Below, one piece after another: positions 28,282 through 37,353 of a stretch of DNA of 64,000 nucleotides. The stretch lies in the NCBI RefSeq assembly GCF_004340525.1, contig NZ_SLWX01000017.1, positions 1-64,000 of the forward strand, in the 5' to 3' direction. This DNA is from Chromatocurvus halotolerans. GTDB lineage: Bacteria > Pseudomonadota > Gammaproteobacteria > Pseudomonadales > Halieaceae. Below the pieces are notes generated by a model. The model did no database searches. It was not told where the DNA came from and was given only the letters and a program-made list of their open reading frames with translations. Position numbers and translations under genes: made by a program. The stretch's first letter is position 1; each line of letters begins with the position of its first letter.

Positions 28282-28726
28282 CACGATCGTCAGTGACGAG
28301 TGGTGCTTTGATGCCTCGGACAGCGACGGCATCGGCCGCAGGCGGGCGTACTCACTGTCTGAGTGGAAAGAAGATGGTCGTCCCGCCCATGCAGGGGTGC
28401 AGATGGAGCCCGGAGACGACTGCCGGGAGCTCGCGGAGGCATTGCCACGGCTGGAGTTGATTGCCGTTCACTTCCCGGCGTTCACGGACGGGCGTGGTTT
28501 TTCGATGGCACGCGAACTGCGTGATCTGGGGTACCGCGGAGAACTCAGGGCACGTGGCCACATATTGCCGGACCAGATGCACTTTCTGCACCGCTGTGGC
28601 TTTGATGCCTTCCAGCCCGATGACAGCTCACGGCTGGGGGCCTCTCTGGAACGACTGCAGGGGTTCTCGGAGCACTACCAGGCAGCTGTCGACCAGCCCC
28701 TGCCGCTTTTCCGACGCCGCGGGTGA
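28259..28726 (+). CDS. DUF934 protein, partner of sulfite reductase
   Basis: 155 residues; conserved blocks are LIAVHFPAFTDGRGFSMARELRD-type (about 62-84) and GFDAFQPDDSS (about 114-124). The family is almost always next to cysI; function is undefined, perhaps electron supply or assembly. ATG 28259 lies inside the cysI 3' end (23-bp overlap), implying coupled translation. Confidence 0.9.
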   Translation: MPALIRNNTIVSDEWCFDASDSDGIGRRRAYSLSEWKEDGRPAHAGVQMEPGDDCRELAEALPRLELIAVHFPAFTDGRGFSMARELRDLGYRGELRARGHILPDQMHFLHRCGFDAFQPDDSSRLGASLERLQGFSEHYQAAVDQPLPLFRRRG

Positions 28727-28760
28727 CCCGCGGAGGGCCGCCACCCGGCGGCGCTCCAGG

Positions 28761-29690
28761 TCAGAGTTTGGACTCGAGCTCCGGCAGCGCCGTGAAGAGA
28801 TCAGCAACCAGCCCGTAATCCGCCACCTGGAAAATGGGGGCATCATCATCCTTGTTGATCGCCACAATGGTTTTCGAGTCCTTCATGCCCGCCAGGTGCT
28901 GTATCGCGCCGGAAATGCCGACCGCGATGTAGAGGTCCGGCGCGACAATCTTGCCCGTCTGCCCTACCTGCATGTCATTCGGCACAAAGCCGGCATCGAC
29001 GGCGGCGCGGGAGGCGCCGATGGCGGCACCCAGCTTGTCGGCAATGCCCTCGAGCATCTTGAAGTTCTCGCCGTTCTGCATGCCGCGCCCGCCTGAGATG
29101 ACGATGGGCGCTGCCGTCAACTCCGGTCGGTCAGACTGTGCAATTTCCTGACTGATGAACTCGGACAGACCTGCGTCGTGCACTGCGTCAACCGCTTCCA
29201 CGCTCGCCGAGCCGCCGTCTGCCGGCGCGGGATCAAAAGCGGTGGTGCGCACGGTGATGACTTTCTTGGCGTCGGAACTCTGAACCGTGGCGATCACGTT
29301 GCCGGCGTAGATGGGCCGCTTGAAGGTGTCCGCAGACTCCACGGCGATAACGTCGGAGATCTGCGCGACGTCCAGCAGTGCCGCAACCCGCGGCATGATG
29401 TTCTTGCCGTTGGTCGTCGCCGCCGCAACGATGTTGTCGTAGGGCGCTGCAACTTCCGCTATCAGCAGACTGACGTTCTCCGCCAGCTGATTGCCATATA
29501 CGGCATTGTCGGCACACAGCACCTTGCCCACGCCGCCGATCGCCGCGGCCGCTTCGGCAGCGGCCGAGCAACCGGCACCTGCAACAAGAATATCGATGTC
29601 AGCACCCAGTGCCTGGGCTGCCGCCATGGCGTTGAGCGTGGCGGGGCTCAAAGATTCGTTGTCGTGTTCTGCAATTACCAGTGTGCTCAT
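28761..29690 (-). CDS. etfA: Electron transfer flavoprotein alpha subunit
   Basis: 309 residues; N-terminal domain [16 protein letters not shown] and the C-terminal FAD domain with [19 protein letters not shown] and the helper motifs [16 protein letters not shown] and [16 protein letters not shown]. Collects electrons from acyl-CoA and other flavin dehydrogenases and passes them to ETF-QO (35042-36700). Its start overlaps the etfB stop by 4 bp. Confidence 0.96.
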   Translation of the reverse strand: MSTLVIAEHDNESLSPATLNAMAAAQALGADIDILVAGAGCSAAAEAAAAIGGVGKVLCADNAVYGNQLAENVSLLIAEVAAPYDNIVAAATTNGKNIMPRVAALLDVAQISDVIAVESADTFKRPIYAGNVIATVQSSDAKKVITVRTTAFDPAPADGGSASVEAVDAVHDAGLSEFISQEIAQSDRPELTAAPIVISGGRGMQNGENFKMLEGIADKLGAAIGASRAAVDAGFVPNDMQVGQTGKIVAPDLYIAVGISGAIQHLAGMKDSKTIVAINKDDDAPIFQVADYGLVADLFTALPELESKL

Positions 29691-30439
29691 CCGATCACCT
29701 TTGCTTCGTTCTTGAGTTTGTCGACCAGCTGGTCGACATCTTCGACCTTGATGCCCGCCTTGCGCTCTGCCGGTGGCTCGACCTTGACCAGCGTCAGGTG
29801 CTTGCTCACCTCGACGCCGAGATCACCGGGCGTGAGGACATCCAGCGGTTTCTTCTTGGCCTTCATGATGTTGGGTAGCGAGGCATAGCGAGGCTCATTG
29901 AGGCGCAGGTCGGTTGTGATGATGGCGGGCAGACTGAGGCTGAGCGTCTGCAGTCCACCGTCGATTTCCCGTGTGACTTTCAGACGGTCACCGTCTACCT
30001 CGACCACCGAGGCAAAGGTGCCCTGGGCCATGTTGGCGAGTGCCGCGAGCATCTGCCCCGTCTGGTTATTGTCACCGTCAATCGACTGCTTGCCGAGGAT
30101 GACAAGCTGCGGTTCTTCCTTGTCGATAACGCCTTTCAGGAGCTTGGCAACCACCAGCGGCTCGACCCCGCCCTCAGTCTCCACCTGAATGCCGCGGTCG
30201 GCGCCCAGGGCGAGTGCAGTGCGAATCTGCTCCTGGCAGGCTTTTTCGCCAATGGAGACGGCGACGATCTCGGTTGCCACGCCGGCTTCCTTGAGCCGGA
30301 CGGCTTCTTCCACGGCGATTTCGCAGAAGGGGTTGATGGACATCTTGACATTATTCAGGTCAACATCTGTGCCATCGGCTTTGGCGCGGACCTTGACGTT
30401 GTAGTCAACGACGCGTTTAACAGCGACTAGAACCTTCAT
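29687..30439 (-). CDS. etfB: Electron transfer flavoprotein beta subunit
   Basis: 250 residues from [21 protein letters not shown]-binding segment [18 protein letters not shown]; recognition loop region [24 protein letters not shown] at 30439 matches family N-termini; the frame continues 29 codons upstream without conservation. First gene of etfBA. Confidence 0.96.
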   Translation of the reverse strand: MKVLVAVKRVVDYNVKVRAKADGTDVDLNNVKMSINPFCEIAVEEAVRLKEAGVATEIVAVSIGEKACQEQIRTALALGADRGIQVETEGGVEPLVVAKLLKGVIDKEEPQLVILGKQSIDGDNNQTGQMLAALANMAQGTFASVVEVDGDRLKVTREIDGGLQTLSLSLPAIITTDLRLNEPRYASLPNIMKAKKKPLDVLTPGDLGVEVSKHLTLVKVEPPAERKAGIKVEDVDQLVDKLKNEAKVIG

Positions 30440-30665
30440 GCAGTCTCCATTTATTGCTTGGTCGGGATAATTGGGATGGCGCGCCCTCTCACGATCGCCA
30501 GACCGGGTCGTAACCGGAAGGAGCACAAAATTGGCGACACATGGTGCCGAGTTTCCCTACGCTGGTCAATACTAGCGGGAAGTGGCGTGCAATGCCCACT
30601 GCCTGCCATCCCGGGGTACAGGCGACCGCCCAACCCGCGTACACTGCGCCCTCCAGTTGGGACGA

Positions 30666-31802
30666 ATGAAGGCAGTGAGACAGCTATTCCTTGAGAGTTT
30701 GCAACGCTATGGCCGCTGGTACGCGCTGGCCTTCCTTCCCGGGCGCCACGCTGGCGCGGCACTGACCGGCCGACGCCTGCTGTTCCTGCTGGCCCTGCCG
30801 CTATTTTTCGCCGTCCAGTTGATGCACTGGCTATGTCTTGCACTGGACGAGCTGTTATTCCCCGGCTATCGCCGTACCCCCGTCACGGCACCGATCTTTA
30901 TTACCGGCATTCCGCGCAGCGGCACCACCTACCTGCACCGCGCCCTCGCTGCCGAGGATGAGTTCTGCGTATTCACCACCTGGGAGGTACTGCTGGCCCC
31001 ATCCGTCGTGCAGCGTCGCTGCGTGCAGGCCATGGCTGCCGTTGACCGCTGGCTGGGTTCGCCGGGGCTCCGGCTGCTGAACACGCTGATGCGCCGTTTC
31101 GGCAAAGACCTTGATGACATTCACCCGGTATCGCTTGCCGCACCCGAGGAGGATTACCTGCTGCTGCTACCCGCTGCTTCCTGTTTCTTCCTGTTGCTGG
31201 CATTTCCCTTCGATCCCTGGTTAAGCCGGCTGCCGACACCGGAGCGGCTGACGGAGAACGGCAGGCAGCGCCTTTTGGGCTTTTACCACTGCCTTCTGCA
31301 ACGGCATCTGTATGGGGCGCCAGAACCGCGAAGACTGCTGTCAAAGAACGCGGCGTTCGCGGGCTGGCCACCCTACCTGCTGGCGCAATATCCCGATGCG
31401 TGCATCATTATCTGTGCAAGGCACCCTGAGGCCGCGCTGGCTTCGCAGCTCAGGGCACTGGCGCCGGCCCGGGCGATTTTCGGTACGGATGCCGGTGGCG
31501 AGACGACCCGGGCGCTGTTTACCGATCTTTATGGCGATTTTTATCGAGCCATTGCCAGTTTTCTCGAGGCGGCTCCCGCGGCCAGCGTGCGTCTTGTCAT
31601 TCAGGAGGACATGCGAGCCGATTCGGCAGCCGTGCTCCGCGGGGTAAGGGACTTTGTCAGGGGTGGGTTGGCTCCAGACAGCCTGTCGTCGGCGACAGTC
31701 GCCGCGGCATCGTTCATCCCTGACAGCGCGACCCACGACGACGCTCACCTCGCCTTCCGGCAAATGCTCGGCTCGCCGCTGCGACTCAGGATTCCACTGT
31801 GA
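30666..31802 (+). CDS. Sulfotransferase family protein with N-terminal membrane helix
   Basis: 378 residues. A hydrophobic segment at 38-60 anchors it to the membrane; the PAPS 5'-phosphosulfate loop follows as ITGIPRSGTTYLHRAL (79-94), and a 3'-phosphate-region candidate sits near IICARHPEAALASQLRAL. This is the Sulfotransfer_3-like family that moves sulfate from PAPS to hydroxyl or amino groups. It heads four genes joined by 4-bp overlaps, with a glycosyltransferase and a deacetylase-like protein, so the acceptor is probably a glycolipid or glycan. Acceptor unknown. Confidence 0.8.
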   Translation: MKAVRQLFLESLQRYGRWYALAFLPGRHAGAALTGRRLLFLLALPLFFAVQLMHWLCLALDELLFPGYRRTPVTAPIFITGIPRSGTTYLHRALAAEDEFCVFTTWEVLLAPSVVQRRCVQAMAAVDRWLGSPGLRLLNTLMRRFGKDLDDIHPVSLAAPEEDYLLLLPAASCFFLLLAFPFDPWLSRLPTPERLTENGRQRLLGFYHCLLQRHLYGAPEPRRLLSKNAAFAGWPPYLLAQYPDACIIICARHPEAALASQLRALAPARAIFGTDAGGETTRALFTDLYGDFYRAIASFLEAAPAASVRLVIQEDMRADSAAVLRGVRDFVRGGLAPDSLSSATVAAASFIPDSATHDDAHLAFRQMLGSPLRLRIPL

Positions 31803-32941
31803 GTCGTATACCGACAAACCGCGGTTCTTCGGTCCGAGCCGCGTTTTTCTCGGACGCACTGCCAGAGCGCAACGGAACCGGGGCCTACTATCACGACCTT
31901 CTGCCCCAGCTGGCCGCGCAAGGTGTCTGTCCCCGGATCTACCAGACAGACACCGATGGACAACCTCGTCTGCTATCGATGCGTATGCCCGGCGATCGAC
32001 AGCAGAGACTGGCCGTGCCGCCGATCACCGCTATCCAGCGATCCTTGCGGCAGCTGCAGCCACAGGTCGTGATTGTCGCTACCCCGGGGCTGTTCGGCCT
32101 CTACGGCATCTGGGTTGCGCGGCGCCGTCGGCTGCGTCTCCTCGCCGCATTCCATACGGATTTTGAGCGCCTGGCGACCATGTACTGGACGCCACTGCCA
32201 CGCCTTTTCTTCGCTTCTGTGCTGCGCTGGGCCAATCGCGTGGTGTGCCGCGCTGCCGACTGCGTGCTTGTGAATAACGAGGCGCTGCTGCCGCTTGTCA
32301 GGGACCTCGGCGCTCGCGATGCACGGGTGATCGGTACCCCGCTGCCCGGCGAGTGTCTGCATTTGCCCGCTGCCATACCGGACACGCTCACCCGTGTCTG
32401 CTTTGCTGGTCGCATGGCGCCGGAAAAGAATATCGGGCGCATCATCGACGCAGCGGCATGCCTTCCCGAGATCGAGTTTCTGCTGATCGGTGATGGCCCT
32501 CTGCGCAGTGCGCTTGAGCTCCGCGCCCGCGGACTCGCCAATGTGCATTTCACGGGCTGGCTGTCGAGACAGGCACTGATAAGCGCCCTGGATTCCTGTA
32601 GTCTGTTGCTGTTGCCGTCCGAGTTTGAGACCTTCGGCTCAGTCGCGCTGGAAGCACTTGCGCGCGGCCGACCTGCGCTGGTGTCGGCGGCGGCAGGAAT
32701 CTGCGCCTGGGATGAGTTGCGTGGTGGCGTGTTGCCGCTGGAGCCAGATAGGGACCTGGCGCAGTGTCTCAGGGATCTCGCCAGTGCGACGCCGGAGGAA
32801 TGGCGCCAGCGCTCCAGTGCAGCACGCCAGGCGGCCATGGCACTGAACGACGCAACAGTCGCCAGCTGGTCGCGCATCCTGAAGGGCCAGGACGCAACAC
32901 CAACAGACAATGCCCAGGACGATGCCATGGTGAATTCGTGA
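31799..32941 (+). CDS. GT4-type glycosyltransferase
   Basis: 380 residues, GT-B fold: N-terminal ERNGTGAYYHDLLPQLAAQG, typical of GT4 enzymes, and the C-terminal nucleotide-sugar site FAGRMAPEKNIGRIIDA ... LLIGDGPLRSALE ... HFTGWL ... LLPSEFETFGSVALEALARG (the E-x7-E motif). GTG start at 31799 overlapping the sulfotransferase stop. Cytoplasmic or peripheral membrane; sugar donor and acceptor unknown. Confidence 0.88.
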   Translation: MSRIPTNRGSSVRAAFFSDALPERNGTGAYYHDLLPQLAAQGVCPRIYQTDTDGQPRLLSMRMPGDRQQRLAVPPITAIQRSLRQLQPQVVIVATPGLFGLYGIWVARRRRLRLLAAFHTDFERLATMYWTPLPRLFFASVLRWANRVVCRAADCVLVNNEALLPLVRDLGARDARVIGTPLPGECLHLPAAIPDTLTRVCFAGRMAPEKNIGRIIDAAACLPEIEFLLIGDGPLRSALELRARGLANVHFTGWLSRQALISALDSCSLLLLPSEFETFGSVALEALARGRPALVSAAAGICAWDELRGGVLPLEPDRDLAQCLRDLASATPEEWRQRSSAARQAAMALNDATVASWSRILKGQDATPTDNAQDDAMVNS

Positions 32942-33678
32942 AACCGCGAGCGCTGATATCCCTGCATGACGTGATGCCTCACACATTGGCCGACGTGCGA
33001 GCGACGCTGGATCTGCTGGCGACGCTGGGGATTTTCAGGGTGTCACTGCTGGTGGTGCCCGGGTTGCCCTGGTCGAAGACAGATCTTGAGGCCCTGCGTG
33101 CGCTCGACGCCGAGGGGCACGAACTCGTTGCCCACGGCTGGCAGCACGAGACGAGCCCGAGACGTCCTCTGCACCGGCTACACGCCGTGCTGATTTCGCG
33201 CAATGCTGCCGAACATCTGGCGCTCACCCCGGACGACGTCGCGCGCTTGATGTGCCGCAGTCGGCGCTGGTTCGAAACGCACTCGGTGCAGGTGCCGGAC
33301 ACCTATATACCCCCGGCCTGGGCGCTTGGGGGACTCAGCCGCTCCGTTATGGCGTCCCTTCCCTATTCGCGGATAGAGACTCTAAGCGGTGTGCATGTCA
33401 GGCAGAGCGATGGCCTTTTTACCCTGCAGCACATGCCGTTGCTGGGCTTCGAAGCGGACTCGGTGACCCGGGCCCGGTTTCTGACCCACTGGAACCGGCT
33501 GCAGCTGCGCCTGTCCCGGCGTTTCGGTCGCCCGCCGCGGATTGCGCTGCATCCGGCGGACCACCGCTTGTTCCTGGGCGCACAGTTGCGCGCCATTCTG
33601 GCGCTCGGCTGGTCATCCATGCCCTACCGGGATCTGCCCGGCGAAGATCCCTGCCCGGGCGAGAGGGCCAGCGCATGA
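32938..33678 (+). CDS. DUF2334-type polysaccharide deacetylase-like protein
   Basis: 246 residues from GTG 32938. It begins KPRALISLHDVMPHTLADV, the first motif of the NodB-like/DUF2334 barrel, followed by EGHELVAHGWQHET (His-rich metal motif) and a late ALHPADHRLFLGAQL motif. This resembles carbohydrate esterase-family deacetylases. Overlaps the glycosyltransferase by 4 bp and avtA by 4 bp. It could remove an N-acetyl group from a sugar before sulfation, which is inference. Confidence 0.78.
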   Translation: MKPRALISLHDVMPHTLADVRATLDLLATLGIFRVSLLVVPGLPWSKTDLEALRALDAEGHELVAHGWQHETSPRRPLHRLHAVLISRNAAEHLALTPDDVARLMCRSRRWFETHSVQVPDTYIPPAWALGGLSRSVMASLPYSRIETLSGVHVRQSDGLFTLQHMPLLGFEADSVTRARFLTHWNRLQLRLSRRFGRPPRIALHPADHRLFLGAQLRAILALGWSSMPYRDLPGEDPCPGERASA

Positions 33679-34931
33679 AGCTGAGCGCCTTTGGCGAAAA
33701 GTTTTCCGCGCGCTCCGGTGTGGTTGATCTCATGCGCGACCTCGGTGATGCGCTGCACGACAACCCCGATATGCTGTTTATGGGAGGTGGCAATCCCGCG
33801 CGCCTTCCGGCTGTAGAAGCCGTCTATCGCGACCGCCTGCGCGCATTGCTCGATGACCCTTGCCAGTGGCAGCGTCTGGCCGGCAGCTACCAGTCACCCG
33901 GGGGCGATCGCGGCTTTCGTGAAGCCCTGGCAAACCACCTTCAACGGCGCTACGGATGGACGCTGGGCCCTGACAATATTGCCGTTACCAACGGCAGTCA
34001 GTCCGCCTATTTTGTCCTGTACAACCTGTTTGCCGGGCAGATGCCGGATGGCAGTCACCGCAAGATACACCTGCCGCTGTCACCGGAATACATCGGCTAT
34101 GCAGATGCCGGAATCGGTGTTGATTTCTTCTCGGCGACACCGCCCCGCATTGCGCTGACCGGGGCGCATGAATTCGAGTATCGCCTGGACACTTCGCGCC
34201 TGGACATTGACGAGACCGTGGGCGCACTGTGCGTGTCGCGACCGACCAATCCGTCAGGCAATGTCCTGGACACTGACGAACTTGCCGCTCTGGAAGCTCT
34301 GGCGGCGGCGCGGGACATCCCTCTCATCGTCGATGGCGCCTACGGTGCGCCGTTCCCGGATATCACGTTTACCGAAGCCGCGCCGCGCTGGAATCCGGGA
34401 ACGATCCTGACGCTGAGTCTGTCAAAGCTCGGACTCCCGGGTCTGCGCACGGGCATTATCGTTGCGAGCGAGCCCGTGGTGGCTGCATTCAACAGCACGA
34501 ACACCATTCTTACCCTGGCCAGCGGCGCTTTGGGACCAGCGCTGGCCGAGGATCTGATAAGCAGCGGAGCGCTGCAGGACTTGACGGATGCGACGATCAA
34601 GCCCTTCTACCGCGATCGCATGCAGCACGCGGTCGCCACTGCGCAGCGCGCGCTCGCTGGCCTGCCCTACCGCCTGCATCGACCACAGGGTGCGTTTTTT
34701 CTCTGGTGCTGGTTCGAGGGCCTGCCGATCAGCAGCGCCGAGTTGTACGAGCGCCTTAAGCGGGCAGGTGTGCTGGCGATTCCGGGAGAGCGCTTTTTCA
34801 TAGGACTCGATCCTGGCTGGGCGCACACCCGGGAATGCATGAGACTATCCTATGCGCAGGATCCACGCGTGGTCGAGGCCGGCCTGGCCCTGGTGGCGCG
34901 CGAGGTGCGGCGCGCTTTCGACGCGGGCTGA
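33675..34931 (+). CDS. avtA: AvtA-like valine--pyruvate aminotransferase (PLP)
   Basis: 418 residues, close to E. coli AvtA throughout: FGEKFSARSGVVDLM, MGGGNPARLP, VTNGSQSAYFVLYNLFAG, LSPEYIGYADAG, CVSRPTNPSGNV and the PLP lysine in LSLSKLGLPGLRTG (about residue 256). Fold type I aminotransferase exchanging amino groups among alanine, valine and alpha-aminobutyrate. Fused translationally to the DUF2334 gene by a 4-bp overlap, which is unusual company for avtA and raises the chance of a role in the cassette's product. Confidence 0.88.
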   Translation: MKLSAFGEKFSARSGVVDLMRDLGDALHDNPDMLFMGGGNPARLPAVEAVYRDRLRALLDDPCQWQRLAGSYQSPGGDRGFREALANHLQRRYGWTLGPDNIAVTNGSQSAYFVLYNLFAGQMPDGSHRKIHLPLSPEYIGYADAGIGVDFFSATPPRIALTGAHEFEYRLDTSRLDIDETVGALCVSRPTNPSGNVLDTDELAALEALAAARDIPLIVDGAYGAPFPDITFTEAAPRWNPGTILTLSLSKLGLPGLRTGIIVASEPVVAAFNSTNTILTLASGALGPALAEDLISSGALQDLTDATIKPFYRDRMQHAVATAQRALAGLPYRLHRPQGAFFLWCWFEGLPISSAELYERLKRAGVLAIPGERFFIGLDPGWAHTRECMRLSYAQDPRVVEAGLALVAREVRRAFDAG

Positions 34932-34934
34932 CAC

Positions 34935-34963
34935 TGGTTTTTGACCTCCGCACTCCCTATAAT
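34935..34963 (+). promoter_or_regulatory. Possible promoter for ETF-QO
   Basis: Perfect TATAAT at 34958-34963 with a weak -35 TGGTTT at 34935-34940 (17-bp spacer), in the 110-bp gap after avtA. Confidence 0.4.
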
Positions 34964-35041
34964 TGTTATTCCAATCAATGATTTACCCTTATCACGCGGC
35001 GGTCTACCCGACACCAGTCACACTGATGCAAGGAAACGTAC

Positions 35042-36700
35042 ATGACGGTTGAGCGAGAGTCGATGGAGTTTGATGTTGTAGTGGTGGGCGCAGGCCCGGC
35101 CGGCCTGTCCGCCGCCTGTCGCATCATGCAACTGGCGCAGGAGAACGAGCGGGAAGTGTCGGTTTGCGTCGTCGAAAAAGGTTCTGAGGTAGGTGCCCAT
35201 ATTCTCTCCGGCGCCGTGCTGGAGCCGCACGCGCTGGATGAGCTGTTTCCCGACTGGCAGTCAATGAATGCGCCCATTTCCACCCGGGTCAGCGAGGACC
35301 ATTTCTATTTCTACACCAGCGATCAGAAAGCCACGCGGCTGCCCCACTTCCTGATCCCGAAACCTACCCACAACGACGGCAATTATATTGTCTCGATGGG
35401 CAACGTGTGCCGCTGGCTGGCAGAACAGGCCGAGAATCTCGGTGTAGAAGTCTATCCGGGATTTGCCGCGGCTGAAGTCCTTTATCACGAGGACGGCTCG
35501 GTGAAGGGTATCGCCACGGGAGATATGGGGATCAGCGCCGACGGCGAACACAAACCCAGCTTTACGCCCGGTATGGAACTGCATGCCCGCTACACTCTCT
35601 TCGCCGAGGGCTGTCGCGGCCATCTGGGCAAGGAACTGATCCGCCATTTCGAGCTGGATGCCGGAAAGGATCCGCAGCACTATGGTCTGGGCATCAAGGA
35701 GATCTGGGAAATTCCGGCAGAGCAGCACCAGGAGGGGCTCGTTACCCACGGCCTCGGCTGGCCGCTGAAGGAGAGCGGCTCTTCTGGTGGCGCGTTCATG
35801 TATCATGCGGAGAACAACCAGGTCTACCTTGGCTTCATCACGGACCTGAACTACAGCAACCCCCATGTATCCCCCTACGACGAATTCCAGCGCTGGAAGC
35901 ATCACCCGGAAACCGAGAAGTATCTCAAGGGCGGTAGCCGGCTGGGCTATGGTGCCCGCGCCATCACGAAGGGCGGGCTGAACTCCCTGCCGAAGATGCA
36001 TTTCCCCGGCGGTCTGCTGATTGGCTGTGATGCGGGAACCTTGAACGCGGTGAAGATCAAGGGCAATCACACGGCCATGAAGAGCGGACTTATTGCCGCG
36101 GAGGCGGTTGTCGAGGGACTGCTGCAGGGCGACGATGCACCGCAGGACCTGACTGCTTTTGCCACGAAACTGGAAGCGTCCTGGCTTTACAGGGAGCTTT
36201 ACACGACGCGCAATTTCTCCGGCTTCATGCACAAGTTCGGTTTTCTGTTGGGCTCCGCCATGGTCTGGATCGACCAGAACCTGTTCGGCGGCAGGCTGCC
36301 GTTCACCTTGAACGATTCCGTCCCGGATCACGCGACACTCAAGCCCGCAGCGGAGTGCCCGAAAATCACCTACCGCAAGCCCGACAATGTGCTGAGTTTC
36401 GACAAGTTGTCCTCGGTATTCCTGTCCAATACCAATCATGAGGAAGACCAGCCCTGTCACCTGACGCTGAAGGATGCAGCGGTCCCGATCCAGCACAACC
36501 TGCCCATGTACGACGAACCTGCGCAGCGCTACTGCCCAGCCGGCGTTTACGAAGTGGTAGAAGACGGGGACGGGCACCGCTTCCAGATCAATGCGCAGAA
36601 CTGTGTCCACTGCAAGACCTGTGATATCAAGGACCCGACCCAGAATATCGTGTGGGTGACGCCGGAAGGCTTTGGAGGGCCCAACTACCCGAACATGTAA
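35042..36700 (+). CDS. Electron transfer flavoprotein-ubiquinone oxidoreductase
   Basis: 552 residues. FAD motif VVVGAGPAGLSAACR near residue 14; ubiquinone/membrane region in the middle (FAEGCRGHLGKELI, GGLNSLPKMHFPGGLLIGCDAGTLN); and a C-terminal 4Fe-4S domain with cysteines in YCPAG and NCVHCKTCDIKDPTQN. Passes electrons from ETF to ubiquinone on the inner membrane. Its partners etfBA lie 4.6 kb upstream on the other strand. Confidence 0.96.
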   Translation: MTVERESMEFDVVVVGAGPAGLSAACRIMQLAQENEREVSVCVVEKGSEVGAHILSGAVLEPHALDELFPDWQSMNAPISTRVSEDHFYFYTSDQKATRLPHFLIPKPTHNDGNYIVSMGNVCRWLAEQAENLGVEVYPGFAAAEVLYHEDGSVKGIATGDMGISADGEHKPSFTPGMELHARYTLFAEGCRGHLGKELIRHFELDAGKDPQHYGLGIKEIWEIPAEQHQEGLVTHGLGWPLKESGSSGGAFMYHAENNQVYLGFITDLNYSNPHVSPYDEFQRWKHHPETEKYLKGGSRLGYGARAITKGGLNSLPKMHFPGGLLIGCDAGTLNAVKIKGNHTAMKSGLIAAEAVVEGLLQGDDAPQDLTAFATKLEASWLYRELYTTRNFSGFMHKFGFLLGSAMVWIDQNLFGGRLPFTLNDSVPDHATLKPAAECPKITYRKPDNVLSFDKLSSVFLSNTNHEEDQPCHLTLKDAAVPIQHNLPMYDEPAQRYCPAGVYEVVEDGDGHRFQINAQNCVHCKTCDIKDPTQNIVWVTPEGFGGPNYPNM

Positions 36701-36730
36701 GCCGGGGCGGCGATGTTTACTGCCTGTCGG

Positions 36731-37267
36731 TCATCCGGCCGACGGGCCAAGCACGTAGGACAAGCCGCCACTGCGTATCACGAGGTTGGCGCCACTTTCT
36801 TCCGCAGTCTCTACCAGTCGGTACCAGACACTTCTGGCCAGGCTCGCGCTGAGGCCATGGTGACAGACAAGCCAGGGAACGTCGCTGTGTGCTGAGGCGC
36901 ACAAAGGATGATCTTTCCCGATGACGATGTCGGGACCATGATTGCAGCTGGCGACGAGGGTACCGTCCGACGCATTTCGGGTGATGTCGATCACCTGCAG
37001 TGCATGCGCTTCGACCCGTATACGCCATTTTTCCACTGGCGTGACCAGATAATACTGCCCGTCTGCCTCACGTCTCAGAATGCTGCTGAACAGATCAACG
37101 ATCGCACTGCGCTTGAAGGTGGTGCCCTCGTGCAGCCACTCACCGTCGGCCCTGATCACGATATCAATATCTCCCGACAGCGGCGGGTCCCATTGCTGCA
37201 GCGGCGGCGCGGCGCGGTGCCCCGCATCCTTAAGCTGTCTACCGATGTCGTCCAACGGATCGGCCAT
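36731..37267 (-). CDS. DUF1285 protein
   Basis: 178 residues with the DUF1285 blocks SGDIDIVIRADGEWLHEGTTF and YYLVTPVEKWRIRVEA. Function unknown in the family. Faces ETF-QO tail to tail and stands alone upstream of ppiD on the same strand. Confidence 0.85.
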   Translation of the reverse strand: MADPLDDIGRQLKDAGHRAAPPLQQWDPPLSGDIDIVIRADGEWLHEGTTFKRSAIVDLFSSILRREADGQYYLVTPVEKWRIRVEAHALQVIDITRNASDGTLVASCNHGPDIVIGKDHPLCASAHSDVPWLVCHHGLSASLARSVWYRLVETAEESGANLVIRSGGLSYVLGPSAG

Positions 37268-37353
37268 ACTGTAAAATCCCTGATGCCTCTCTCAATGACG
37301 CAAATACCGTCGCGATAGGGAAGAACGAGTGGGGCGATGGCGCGGCTGACCCT

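Noticed and set aside
28737-28752. GCCGCC-ACCC-GGCGGC hairpin between DUF934 and etfA as terminator
   Set aside because: No T-run follows on either strand; could still be a weak bidirectional element.
35261-36610. 449-codon minus-strand open frame
   Set aside because: Antisense to ETF-QO, no family features.
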